From Branchinecta lynchi (taxonomy: Eukaryota; Arthropoda; Branchiopoda; Anostraca; Branchinectidae), in the NCBI GenBank assembly GCA_023053575.1, contig JAKZAP010000009.1:20689869-20753868 (forward strand): 64,000 nucleotides of DNA, given 5' to 3'. Made by a program: the position numbers and the translations under genes. The notes under the pieces were generated by a model. The model saw only the letters and a program-made list of their open reading frames with translations, had not been told where the DNA came from and did not search any database. Below are positions 51,010 through 61,140 of the stretch, in pieces (position 1 is the stretch's first letter; each line of letters begins with the position of its first letter).

Positions 51010-51510
51010 ATACGAAATAATAAAACTAAACTAAAGGAAATTCTCCCTGTGGGCTAGAGCTACCTTTAGGAACCTTGCCAGCCTCTTCAAATCTTGAAAA
51101 CATTTACTTCCAATAACGTTCGACATCCACACTTCATCATTTATTGTAATTACATTCCCAAAAACCTCAACCCGCAGGTCATCTAGCTCACGGCATTCAC
51201 ACATCAGATGTAACAAACTCTCATTTTCACTACCACACATCGGGCAGAAATAGGGACCAATACGACCGAGTTTATTTCCCAAATATTTCCTCCGCTTTCC
51301 CAATGGCAAACAATCAGCCCGGCAACTAATTATAATTCTGAGATCCACCCACTTAATCCCAGCCTTAAAATATACCTCTTCCCCCCATGTCTCTTTGGCT
51401 GTAGTGTAAAACCTTAAAGAAGGTGTCAAACTTTTTGCCAGCTGCCAAGCTTGAATTTCCTGGTCCAAAAGTCTCCCTGCCACCGCACGCGCAACCTTAC
51501 CTAGGTCCAT
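51010..51510 (-). mobile_element. LINE D 3' fragment on minus
   Basis: A 159-codon minus-strand reading ending near 51,031 carries VDLRIIISCRADCLPLGKRR and a CPMCGSENESLLHLMCEC zinc-binding motif. These are typical of the extreme C-terminus of several LINE ORF2 proteins. RT is missing. Its 3' UTR abuts the LINE C tail at about 50,970, so the two LINEs lie tail to tail. Confidence 0.72.
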
Positions 51511-51542
51511 CTAACTCCATACCTATATAGATGTGGATCTCA

Positions 51543-51598
51543 AGTGAACAAAAAGGAGTGGATACACCATATGGTGTATCCACTCCTTTTTGTTCACT
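51543..51598. repeat. Perfect 56-bp palindrome
   Basis: AGTGAACAAAAAGGAGTGGA+TACACCAT is followed directly by its exact reverse complement, with no spacer. Each arm is 28 bp and the centre is CCATATGG. The phrase AGTGAACAAAA+GG also occurs near 63,850. Confidence 0.97.
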
Positions 51599-52059
51599 GG
51601 CTTGCAGGGGCGTCACGAGGGGAAGTGTGGTAAAGGGCTGCACCTCTTCAAAAGGCCTTAACAAATTCCATGCATTTGAACTTGATGATAGTAAAAAAAA
51701 ACACAAAAAGGTTAAGAATGCAAAAAATTTCGGCCTTCGGACGAATAAGGGCTGGCGCGGACTCCTATTTTTGATGATCAGTCACGCGTCCGGTGGAAGA
51801 AACGAAATATTTGGAGATATGGGCAGTAACATTGAAGCAATGATGCAAAAACATGGAAAAATTCAGGTAAAATACGACGTAAAATCGCGAAAAATTCAGC
51901 CCCCCCCCCCCCATAAGGAAAGCATCTGGGCGCCCCTGCTGGCTTGTAGTAAAGTTCAAACAGAGAAACTGCATTAATATGACGAAGATGCATTTGTATC
52001 ATTTAGCTTAACTGTACATTAGCTTAAGGCGTATTAACAAGAAAATATTGTTATTCTAG

Positions 52060-52305
52060 AGACTCCAGATCTGAATGTAACGGACGAAAGCCCTCCAGAT
52101 CCTATTATTGAAGAGACGCAGAATGTCTACCAAAAGGGCCGGAAAAGGCAGAAGGATTTGGAGTCGGTGATTTCATCCATGAAGAAAAAAACAAGTATGG
52201 GTAGTGGTCGTCAAGTATTCTCGTCGCAAGAAGAGTCGCCGGTAAATTGCCTGTCATCACCAGCAGAGTTGATCTCCCGATCACCAAAGCTATTTCAGTT
52301 TACAG
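52060..52305 (+). CDS. SAMD3-like gene, exon 3
   Basis: The TTATTCTAG acceptor enters with two bases that complete the codon left by the donor at 46,159 (G plus AG, Glu). The exon is open throughout: TPDLNVTDESPPDPIIEETQ, then a basic stretch KGRKRQKDLE, KKKTS, and SRSPKLFQFT. It ends in phase 1 at G|GTGAG. It looks like a disordered linker with a possible nuclear-localisation patch. Phase fit across a 5.9-kb LINE-filled intron is good evidence that it belongs to the same gene. Confidence 0.62.
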
Positions 52306-53015
52306 GTGAGAATTAATACTAGTTTTGCGAAAAGACGCTGGATCGGGTGTCAGGACGGCCCTCCCCCCCCCCCCCAAAAAAAAAAAAACGCGTAACTAGA
52401 AACAGTAGCGTATATTCCGTATATCCCCGTCTTTTTTTCGCATAGTTTGACAGCAAAGCTCCAGAATACCTAGAAGGCTTTCGTCACTACCAGAAACGGA
52501 AGAACGGAAACGGTTTGTCGGTGCCCGACGGATAAGTTCCTGGTTTATCGACAAGACTCTCGATTTACTGACGGGCATGGCGGTTTCGACATTTTTTCGT
52601 AATTTATTGCTGTTTTTAGCACTACGAACACCTCTAAACAGACGGAATTTTGTCCCAAATGATGATTTTTACACGAAGCTAACAGCTAAAAAGCTAACGA
52701 AGCTAAAAAGTAAATAGAATTTGCATTGATCTTGTAAATTGTTTGTGTTCCCTTGATTTAGGGGGTCTGATGTCGATCTCACACTTGTTAACCTTTGCAG
52801 ATAAGAGCAGCTTGTATTTGCAGATCTTCAGCTCAGAGCAAGTGCCATATAAGCTTTTAGCTCTTGTTGGGCCATAACGAGTTGATACCCTTGGGAAGCC
52901 AGGAATGCAGTTTGGGCTTATTTTACCTTGCATACAGAATCGGATTGAGCACTTCCTAATTTTCCCTTACAAAACTGCACGGGATCCCATCTAAGACCTC
53001 GTCTTCTTTTTATAG

Positions 53016-53462
53016 GTGACATGTCCGTAGAAACGCTGTTAGAGAAACTGTCAACTTCAACCCGGGAGCTGATCGAAGCCAACAAGGTCTTAACAAGAGC
53101 CGATCGCTTACACGTACAAGGAAGCATTGCCCGCGAGATAAACCTGTTTTATGGTAGACCACCGTCAAAAAAATAGCTCGATGAAATGCTTAGGAAATTG
53201 GTGGAGAAATCGCCGGTTGTTTTTGCTGATTCCGCTGCTTCATTTGATGGCAAGATTGGCTGGTTTGTGTGGAGATCTCGACTTGAAAGCCACTGCTATA
53301 ACCTTGGACGAACTCTAAACTCCCTTGAGCAGCTTGTTGAGTCTGGTTCCGGGGGAAGAATTCGAACATCCAAACTACAGTTGCAACCCGAGTTACCTAA
53401 AGGAACCAGTTTAGAAGCCATTGAAAAGATCAGAATGGAGCATGGAAATAACAATATTAAAT
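53016..53462 (+). CDS. SAMD3-like gene, exon 4, with an in-frame TAG
   Basis: The acceptor CTTTTTATAG joins in phase: GDMSVETLLEKLSTSTRELI, EANKVLTRADRLHVQGSIAR, GRPPSKK, then TAG at 53,174-53,176. The same frame at once continues LDEMLRKLVEKSPVVFADSA, KIGWFVWRSRLESHCYNLGR, and LPKGTSLEAIEKIRMEHGNN to a T|GTGAGT donor, phase 1. Coding character is equal on both sides, so TAG is a nonsense mutation, a readthrough codon or a base error. If real, this allele makes a truncated protein. Confidence 0.6.
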
Positions 53463-54009
53463 GTGAGTTTTTCTTTGTTCTCGGCTTTTATATGCAATAT
53501 TATTGCGCTTACACTGTGGTCCCTGATTACACTTGAATCCAGGGTCTGACAAAAATAGCAAGATATTACTCATAAGCGACGAAGCAACCTGAAATCGCCG
53601 CACACAGCTAGCAATTTTTGCCGAAATATTTGTATAATTTTACATGAAGTTTGGACAAGAACGTATAAGCCTAGGCAGTGGCGTATTTAGGATTTCATTA
53701 CGGGAGGGGCCCGCCAGCCGCATAGTTTTTGGAAAATATAAGAAAGTACGGAGACGAGACATTGCAAGACAAGCTTCGACCTAAGCCGGCCTACCGTGCT
53801 ACAACTCAATTCGCTAGGCTATAGGAAAGAAGTTAATTCTCCAAGATTATGTGTTCTTGGTTTGAAGTACGAACTCGTGCTTTACACACATGTTGCACAA
53901 ATTATATCGGATGGTTATTACTAATTTGATTTGATCCCCCAAGGGAGGGAGATCGACACTTTCTTCTGAAGTGCTTCAACCTTTAGAACCTGCGGTGAGA
54001 TAGTCTGTT

Positions 54010-54225
54010 GTTCCCAGAGCCGTCACTAGCCAAAATGTTTGGGGGGGGGGGGCAAGGTGTTTTTACCGACTGGCTGGTCATTTTTACCGACTGCCTGTCA
54101 GAAAAAAAAGACCGATTTTACGAAAAACCGACCGACTTTTACGAAATATCTACCGATTTTACGAAAAACAGACCGATTTACGAAAAACAGACCGAAACAG
54201 ACCGACCATTTTTGTGAAAAATCTG
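54010..54225 (+). repeat. G12-run repeat with ACCGACTGGCTGG motif
   Basis: GTCACTAGCCAAAATGTTTG, a G12 run and TACCGACTGGCTGGTCATTT, followed by many ACCGATTTTACGAAAAA phrases. It matches 7,310-7,560 and, in part, 56,870-56,940 (GTCACTAGCC plus G-run). An intronic dispersed repeat. Confidence 0.75.
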
Positions 54226-54732
54226 GGCGCTTCGCGCAGATTTTTTTTTTTTTACCGAGTTGCCAAAAGCTTTCAATTTTTTTTTCAAAAGCTTTCAGTT
54301 CATTTAATAATAAAGCAAAACATATCTCTCGTGGGTAGAGCCCAAATACGATGTTTTTTAGTCATAAACAAAAATAAAATAGGTTGTCAACAAATAATTT
54401 CGAAAAATAACAAGGCAGAAAAATGCTAAAGATCATTATACTAAAGCTAAAGATCACCAAGATAAACTACTAAAGATCATTGTTTTATCACTAATGAGCC
54501 CAGGGTCGATAGGAGGTTCGAAAGACGGCCGAGTTTTCTTAAGAAAAGAAAAAGTCTTAACCGAGCAAAACGTGTTAGCTCACCCCAATATCGACACTCT
54601 ATCAAGCAATTATAAGAACTACCAACAATACGGGTTTTGCCAGATGTCTCTTATGTTTTTCGAACCAGTTTCGAAAAAAACATTCCCGGTTTGTAGGAAG
54701 GGGTATTGGAGTTCAATTCATTTTTTTTCTAG

Positions 54733-55109
54733 CTATCGATGAGATTCGTCGTTTTGTCCAAGACACGTACGTGCTGCAACGGGTTGCACTGAATGCGAAA
54801 AGTGTGCTAGAGGAAACGAAGAAGCAATGGCCGTTGCTTTTCTGTTTTCACGGTGTCGTAGAACATTTCCGGATTTTAGCCAGGTCGATTCCTCTGGATG
54901 AATTAAACGAGAGGTGGAAGAAAACAACGGAGAGGATCGTCAAAGCCAAGTTTGGATCAGCAAAAAAGTTCAGCCGTCTACGCTCTATGCAGAGCCTTGC
55001 AAGTGTGTTAGAAAGTCTGGGAAAGGCTGGTTCCGTGGAAGATGGCCTCATCGAGTTGGCTCTAGCGGCCTTTGACGAGGGTTCCAGCAGTTTAATTCAG
55101 TACGAGAAG
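54733..55109 (+). CDS. SAMD3-like gene, exon 5
   Basis: The TTTTTTTCTAG acceptor enters with CT, completing Ser from the phase-1 donor at 53,462. The 377-nt exon is fully open: SIDEIRRFVQDTYVLQRVAL, ETKKQWPLLFCFHGVVEHFR, PLDELNERWKKTTERIVKAK, DGLIELALAAFDEGSSSLIQ, ending YEK at a phase-0 GTAAGC donor. The 'QWPLLF ... EHFRI' block matches the conserved 'WPALF ... EFxRI' segment I know from uncharacterised animal proteins often auto-named sterile alpha motif domain-containing protein 3-like. The function of that family is not known to me. Confidence 0.7.
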
Positions 55110-55302
55110 GTAAGCTTCCATTATGTGCGAGGGCTTTGCCGAATCTTTCCGTGTCTGTAAAAAAAACAGAGTCGATTTCCGTGGTCAGCCACTTGGTTTG
55201 GGTTGAGACCAGCCGAAGAAACAGGCCGGTTGACGTGTGTGAGCAAATCCAGAGTGGTTGTCCTCTCCGGCCCTACGGGCAGCTTTCCGGAATAGGTAAT
55301 AT

Positions 55303-55607
55303 CAGGGACCCACAACTTTCCTGTAATGGCTCGCCATTCAGGGAGGTTATCAAAAAGAGATTTTTTTTGCTATGTTGACCGAGCCTGGCTTTGTTACCTG
55401 AAGAAATCCCCAGATGGCCATGCCATCGGAAACCAATCACAGACTCAATTGTTTATTTCCTCCTATCAATGAGCACGTGACGCCAGAAGCGCTACCTAGC
55501 GTTTCTGTGAGGAGTAGGCGACGCTCGGAGCACATAGCAACACAGAATCATAGGAAATGACATGCCTCCTGAATGGCGAGTCATTACAGGAAAATTATGG
55601 GCCCCTG
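55303..55607. mobile_element. hAT-type MITE
   Basis: 305 bp with imperfect inverted ends of about 45 bp (CAGGGACCCACAACTTTCCT ... and its counterpart ending AGGAAAATTATGGGCCCCTG). CAGGG termini are typical of hAT elements. GTAATAT flanks both sides (55,296-55,302 and 55,608-55,614); hAT duplicates 8 bp, so one G may be shared or lost. No ORF. It sits in the intron after exon 5. Confidence 0.8.
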
Positions 55608-56100
55608 GTAATATTTATGTTCCATAATAATTATCGATCCTCGCAAAATGCAGGATGGTCTCGAACCAAAGTGGCCTCACACCCGTAAATACGAAAGTTT
55701 TGCCAACTCGTGCTGATAGAAATTAAACCGTGAAATCTCATGGCACTGCATGTCTAGAAGTGTCCCGCTATTTATCGCCTTTATAGTTATCATTGCGATT
55801 TTGCAGATATGCAGATATCTGATACTGTCGTATCAGACATTTATTTTTGTGCTGCCTCTGTCACAAGTGATGAACTTCTGCGATCAGTTAAAATCTGGTC
55901 TAAGACACAAGTTGACTTTCTCTGCGCCCGATCCAGCCCAATCCGATCCTCACCTTCCTCAGCAAAGTTTCAACTGCTGCCGAGGATAAATGTTTGTTGA
56001 ATGAAGAAGATGAAGAAAGCCATTGACGGGGAAGTCAACTCGTGTATTAGTAATAACAATTTCCTATGGCTCAGTTTTCGAAGACATTTTTTTTTTCCAG

Positions 56101-56158
56101 GAAAAGCCTGCTTTTTTCAGTGGGATGAGTCGCTCCCATCCGTACATCGTCGCCGTTG
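56101..56158 (+). CDS. SAMD3-like gene, exon 6
   Basis: The acceptor is a T10 run then CCAG; the donor is G|GTAAGT. The 58-nt exon encodes EKPAFFSGMSRSHPYIVAVG. It enters in phase 0, as exon 5 leaves, and exits in phase 1. HPYIVAVG matches the conserved 'HPYI..(L/V)G' start of the C-terminal module of this family. Confidence 0.65.
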
Positions 56159-56227
56159 GTAAGTACTCTTTCGATATTCGAGTTGATATTTGGCTTTTTT
56201 TCTACTCTGAATATTGTTCCCTGGGGC

Positions 56228-56577
56228 TGAGTTGTGTTTTCATGACGTTCATCGCCGGCGTACGCCTCAAAAAATAAGCTAATTCTTCGTATACCATTGT
56301 CTATTCGTTTAGGTATTCAAGTAGGCCAAAATTCTCGCTATTCAGTAGCATCTTACCTCTTCATTTGCCTCTTACCTGATTCTTCACTTCTGAAAGCTGA
56401 GTTGTGTTTTCATGACGTTCATCGCCGGCGTACGCCTGTATACGCCTCAAAAAATAAGCTAATTCTTCGTATACCATTGTCTATTCGTTTAGGTATTCAA
56501 GTAGGCCAAAATTCTCGCTATTCAGTAGCATCTTACCTCTTCATTTGCCTCTTACCTGATTCTTCACTTCTGAAAGC
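56228..56577 (+). repeat. ~175-bp tandem duplication
   Basis: The block from GAGTTGTGTTTTCATGACG to CTTCACTTCTGAAAGCT is present twice with almost no difference. The second copy has an extra GTATACGCCT. Recent duplication within the intron. Confidence 0.9.
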
Positions 56578-56929
56578 TTTTGAGTTTTGACGCGAAGTTG
56601 CAGGAGTCTAAACTTAAATCTGTATGTTACTTGCAGTCAATCTGTGTGCTATAGTTTTTCCTTTTCGTTGACGATCCTAGTTCAGTGAGGAGAGGGAGGC
56701 TTTAGACCTTCTTGTTGCGAGTATATAGACCAGGAGAAATTGCGGGAATTCAGCGAAAGTTGGTAAGCTGTAGCAGATATGACCCTGGGCGGTGGTTCAA
56801 TTCTTGTCGTGTTTTCGTTCCGTTTGGTCAGATTTATCTCTGTTCAATTTGGTGGGTTAGGCAGTACCAGGGGCGTCACTAGCCTTTTACCTGTGGGGGG
56901 GGGGGACGTCCGAATTTTGCCGACGGGAC

Positions 56930-57296
56930 TTGTAATGTACCGACAAAACGCGCCGTTGCTGCTTCGCGGCAACGGCGCATGTTTCCCGCGAACACATAGT
57001 AGAACTGGGGTAATAGGATAAATTAAATTCAGCGACGCAGGCGAAAATTTTGAAATGCGCCTTTTTTGCGAGATTCAGTTATCACCCTACAAATTCTAGC
57101 TTTTAATGAGGTGCACAACCCCCCCCCCCCCCCCCGCTTCGCGGCAACGACGCGGATTTCCCGCAAACACATAGTAGAACGGGGGTAGTAGGACAAATTA
57201 AACTAAGCGCCGCAGGCTAAATTTTTTGAAATCCTCCTTTTTTCGGGCAAGATTTAACTACCACCCTACAAATTCTAGCTTTTAATGAGGTGCACC
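56930..57296 (+). repeat. ~170-bp tandem pair with C-run
   Basis: GCTTCGCGGCAACG...ACACATAGTAGAAC...CTTTTAATGAGGTGCAC occurs twice (about 56,960 and 57,137), separated by a C18-type run at 57,119-57,136. The first copy is preceded by GTCACTAGCC and a G11 run. Confidence 0.85.
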
Positions 57297-57390
57297 AAAA
57301 ATTATAAGCACAAAATGCAAACTAAATGGCTCGCCCTTCCTGTAAATAGAGAATACTACGAACAGAATACTACTACTGTTTCTGTTTTAG

Positions 57391-57560
57391 GCGCCGATCT
57401 CTTCTTGACTAGACAAGCGTTCGTAGTCATGGAAGGGAACGTTGTATGCGAAGTCTCAAGGGGAAGGGATGCTGCAATTGCCCTGATTGCCTCTTTCTAC
57501 ATGTTCGTGGTGCCGTACCCCAAGCCTGCTTTTCACACACTTCACTTTTTACAAAAGTAA
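57391..57560 (+). CDS. SAMD3-like gene, last exon
   Basis: The acceptor TTTCTGTTTTAG enters with GC, completing Gly. The exon encodes ADLFLTRQAFVVMEGNVVCE, DAAIALIASFYMFVVPYPKP and AFHTLHFLQK, then TAA at 57,558-57,560. The pattern 'FxVxEGxxx ... AxxxLxxxFYxFxxxYPK ... TxxFLQ' is the conserved C-terminus of the SAMD3-like family, so gene identity rests mostly on exons 5 to 7. The whole model spans 14.6 kb and about 630 residues. Confidence 0.7.
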
Positions 57561-57769
57561 GTAGAAACAAGTCACTTGCCTCGTCTTTAAAGGACACCTG
57601 AATGAAGAGTAGCAAGTATCACCCCTATCTGTATGCCTTTTCTTAACATAGCTGCAGAAAATCGAATCCGAATACGAAATAGTGTATACGAAAAAAATGG
57701 TAGTTAAAATTATTGACGCCAAGTTCTTTAGGGCATTGGCTTTTTGTGAGTACAGAGTTCAGTAACAAC

Positions 57770-57960
57770 CGTAAAGTTTGTCCGTCCGTCTGTTGGCACG
57801 ATAACTCAAAGGGGTTGATATATTTTGTTGAAACTTGGTGTGAGGATCCTTTGGGTCAAATTACAGGTCAAGTTCGGAGATTTAAACTACAAAACTCCTG
57901 GCGGCCGACTAGAATGCGGTTATATTATCTCAGGAGGAGTGTTCGCCAGTAAGTAGGCCC
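57770..57960 (+). repeat. Fragment of the 1.2-kb GGGATCCC repeat family
   Basis: TCCGTCCGTCTGTTGGCACG, ATAACTCAAAGGGGTTGATA, GAAACTTGGTGTGAGGATCC follow the order of the full copies, with drift. Confidence 0.75.
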
Positions 57961-58494
57961 AAGGCGGCTTAACGCTGCGACGAGTTAGTAGTATTACTAC
58001 CTCCCTTTAAAACAGAGAGCAGGATTAGTGCATTGCTGTAAAACCAAAAGTAAAACCTTTTAGCTTCTTAAATTAGAAGAACAGCTTTTCGGCCTAGCGA
58101 ATCAAGACTCGCATAGCATAGTATTTGTCTTTTGCTTATGACGGTGAGGGAGTTGGGATCGTGCCATTCTTTAATTATTCATTTCAGTTTACCCGTTATG
58201 GAGCGCTTCGCCTGCTGTTTTTCCACGAGCAACTGAGTGATTGATCGTTTATAATATTCATTAGATCAAAGCAAACTTTCGGGTGCGTAAATGTGATTTA
58301 AAAATATTCTAATGTCGGGATTGTAGATTCGTGGATAACTTATGTTAAAACATGAAGGTATGTCTTCGGCACATCGCTTGCTGGAATCTTATGAGCTGAA
58401 AAAAAAAAGTAAATATAAATAACTCACATCTTTCTTTTCTTATAGGCATGTTTTTGGGCTGGAAACAATTGCCGTGCCATGCAAAGGCATCAAC
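57961..58494. other. No gene seen
   Basis: AT-rich, with no supported exon or repeat boundary. Confidence 0.4.
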
Positions 58495-59085
58495 ACAACG
58501 AAGTCTACTGAGAAGACGCAGAAGTTTTTCTCAATACTCTGAGACTCTTCTTGAAAACATGAAGAGTTTTTATTCTTCCTGTTTCTCAAAGTATTGAGAA
58601 AAACTTCTGCGTCTTCTACTGAGAAGACGCCGAAGTTTTTCAAAGTTGTTCAACGGGTTTTAATTATGTCTTATGACAGTGATTTTTATACGATAGTGTA
58701 AGATTGTTCTCATGTTAATTAAGAGATAAATAACTGAGAAGACGCAGAAGTTTTTCTCAATACTTTGAGAAACATGAAGAGTTTTTACTCTTCTTGAAAA
58801 CAGGAAGAGTTTTTATTTTTCATGTTTCTCAAAGTATGCAGAAACACTTCTGCGTCTTCTACTGAGAAGACGCCGAAGTTTTTCAACGTTGTTCAACGGG
58901 TTTTAATATGTCTTATGACAGTGATTTTTATATTTTTATACTTTGATAAACATGAAGAGTTTTTACTCTTCATGTTTCTCAAAGTATCGAGAAAAACTTC
59001 TGCATCTTCTACTGAGAAGACGCAGACGTTTTTCAACGTTGTTCAACGGGTTTTAATTATGTCTTATGACAGTGATTTTTATACA
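58495..59085. repeat. Three-copy foldback repeat array
   Basis: A unit of about 200 bp occurs three times (about 58,505, 58,735 and 58,935). Each contains inverted arms. In unit 1, GAAGACGCAGAAGTTTTTCT+CAATACT (58,512-58,538) is exactly inverted at 58,590-58,616, with a smaller GAAGAGTTTTTA hairpin inside. Each unit ends GTTGTTCAACGGGTTTTAAT and TATGACAGTGATTTTTATA. No ORF. Confidence 0.85.
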
Positions 59086-59139
59086 AGATTGATCTCATAT
59101 ATATGTTAATTAAGAGACTAATAAAAGGTTGATTTGATG

Positions 59140-59610
59140 AAATGTATAGCCTATACGAAAACAGAAAACTTCTGCTGCCCAGCAGAAAGGTAGTCACGGG
59201 AAGTTTTCTGTACAGGAACGTCAGGAGCACTGTAACGCCTGTTGCCATAATATTTCGGTACTGGAGTGGAATATTGTCATATGGTGTACAGAAAAATTTC
59301 CATCTCTCTACTGCAACACTTTATCTCGGGACAACAGATATTCCGATGGTGTACAGAAAAGTTTCCACCTCTGTACTAAAACCCTTTACCTTGGTACAAT
59401 GGTGTACAGAAAAGTTTCCATCTGTGTACTGCAACACTTTATTTTCTAAACAGTATGTTGCTGCAGCAGGATAGGAATATGGTGTACAGCTATGGAAAGA
59501 TTGCGATTGGGGTACCAGAACTTTCACTTCCCGGATCCTCAGAAAATTCCGAAAACAGAAAACTTTCTGCTTACGAACGAGGAGGTTGTTACTGAAGTTT
59601 TCCGTCCATG
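59140..59610. repeat. GGTGTACAGAAAAGTTTCCA tandem field
   Basis: Three diverged units of about 50-65 bp (59,281-59,450) start ATGGTGTACAGAAAAGTTTC and continue with CTGTACTGCAACACTTTA. They are bracketed by AGAAAACTTCTGC and GAAGTTTTCTGT inverted phrases. The GAAGTTTTCTGTA core is shared with the palindromic array at 21.6-22.1 kb. Confidence 0.7.
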
Positions 59611-59864
59611 ACACAATTTGCTTTTGCTCGCTGTTTCGAAAACTATTTGGCCGTGAACATAAACATCCCTGGGATGCCTGTTGCCGACATTTTTCTGTTC
59701 CCGAACGGTTTTCTAGTCGAAAATTTTTCTGAGTGTGTTGTTTATTTTCTTCTATCCAAAAAAAACAACAACAACAAAACAAAACAAAAATTCAGTGCTG
59801 TGTCGTTTCTTATACTAAAGGAAATGCCACGGTGCTGGCGAAAGTAAAGGAAAGATTAATTTTA

Positions 59865-60494
59865 CAGCTGTGGACGAGGTCCTGTTGAAGTTGTTTTGAA
59901 ACCCGATTGTTTTTGATGAATTAAACTGCTGTTGGGCCTACAGTATGAAGGCTGTGTGAACTGGAGGTTGCTGTAAAACCCGAGTTTTTCTGCTAAATTT
60001 CATGTAGAGACCGAGGGGTGACTAATGAGCTGGAGGTTGCTTTGAAACCCGAGTATAGATTTCTGCACAGATCGTGACTTCAGTCATGCTTGGATTCTAG
60101 CTAGAGAATTTAACTTTAAAGTCATTTGGCCTGTCGTAGGCTGTTTAAGCTTGAACCTGATTTCCGTCACAGCAAGCTTTTCACGAAGGTGCGTTTCTTT
60201 CCCGCAGTTACAGGAAAGATAGCTGCGAGCAAAGTCCTGTTGAGGTTGTTTTGAAACCCGATTGCTTGTGCTGAATTAAACTACTGTTGGGCCTACAGTA
60301 TGGAGTGGAGGTTGCTCAGAAACCGGAGTATAGCTCCCTGCCTAGATCGTGATTTCAATCATGCTTGGATTCTAGCGAGAGAAATTAATTTTAAAGTCAT
60401 TTGGCCATCGGCGAGGCTGTGTAAGGTGAAGATTGTTCTGAGCCCGATTTCTGCCACACCAAAGTTTTCACTAAGGTGTGTTTTTTTCCTGCAG
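59865..60494 (+). repeat. ~350-bp tandem duplication
   Basis: Two diverged copies (about 59,865 and 60,215), each with GTCCTGTTGA, TTGTTTTGAAACCCGATTG, TGTTGGGCCTACAGTATG, ATCGTGA, TCATGCTTGGATTCTAGC and a final CCGCAGTTACAGGAAA or CTGCAGTTACAGGAAA acceptor-like end. It appears to duplicate an intron end plus exon start. Confidence 0.8.
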
Positions 60495-60629
60495 TTACAG
60501 GAAAAATTGTCAAAACTCGAAAGCTGGCGGGAAGACAGGGACATAGGCAAGTCGTCTGAAAGAACTAAATCAGACCTGAAGCTAAAAAGACAAAGAGTAA
60601 CTGGCAGAAGAGAGCCATCCAAGTTCTAA
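60495..60629 (+). CDS. Terminal exon of an unrecognised plus-strand gene
   Basis: A TTTTTTTCCTGCAG acceptor is followed by 44 codons to TAA: LQEKLSKLESWREDRDIGKS, RTKSDLKLKRQRVTGRREPS. Charged, helix-prone and probably a coiled-coil tail with a basic end. The preceding duplicated unit carries the same junction (CCCGCAG|TTACAGGAAAGATAG) but stops after a few codons, so only this copy is usable. Upstream exons are not identified. Confidence 0.4.
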   Translation, partial: LQEKLSKLESWREDRDIGKSSERTKSDLKLKRQRVTGRREPSKF

Positions 60630-60799
60630 GAAATTCGGAGGTCAAGGGATGTTTCAAGTGCAATGCCATCACGTGTTTTTGTCCACGATTGCCCGCACTG
60701 TTCTGACTGACGGTCATTCAAACCCCTCGTCACGGGAGAAATAATTAATTTCGTCGTTACGTTCCCGATTAGGTGACATTTGTACAATTGGATTTGCCT

Positions 60800-61140
60800 T
60801 GTATACGATTAATGGCTACGGCTTGGAGAAAACATCCAAAAAAGTTAAAAGTTTAGAATGATTGCGAATCGGATTTTTTGTAACAGAGAATTTTAAAAGA
60901 TTTAGTCGCTCTTTCAAAGGTATTTAATATAACAGCAACATGCCCTCTCGACGAAGATTCTGTTTCGGGGCCTTTAAGTAAAAGATATGATTCGTGGTTA
61001 CGACTGGGAGCAAGCATCCCACAAACTGAAGTTTTAAAAAGATTGCGGAACAGATTTTCTGTAACAGAGATTTTAAAAGATTTAGGGGCTCTTTCAAAGG
61101 TATTTAATGTGAGAGTGACTTGCCTTCTCGACTAGAATTT
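60800..61140 (+). repeat. ~180-bp tandem duplication
   Basis: Two diverged copies (about 60,805 and 60,985), each including GGATTTTTTGTAACAGAG or CAGATTTTCTGTAACAGAG, TTTTAAAAGATTTAG, CTCTTTCAAAGGTATTTAAT and CTCTCGAC or TTCTCGAC. The second copy can be read RNRFSVTEILKDLGALSKVF, but there is no support for a gene. Confidence 0.7.

Noticed and set aside
55817..56000. Additional exon of the SAMD3-like gene (ISDTVVSDIYFCAASV...)
   Set aside because: It has an acceptor-like start but ends in TGA without a donor. Exons 5 and 6 already join in phase.
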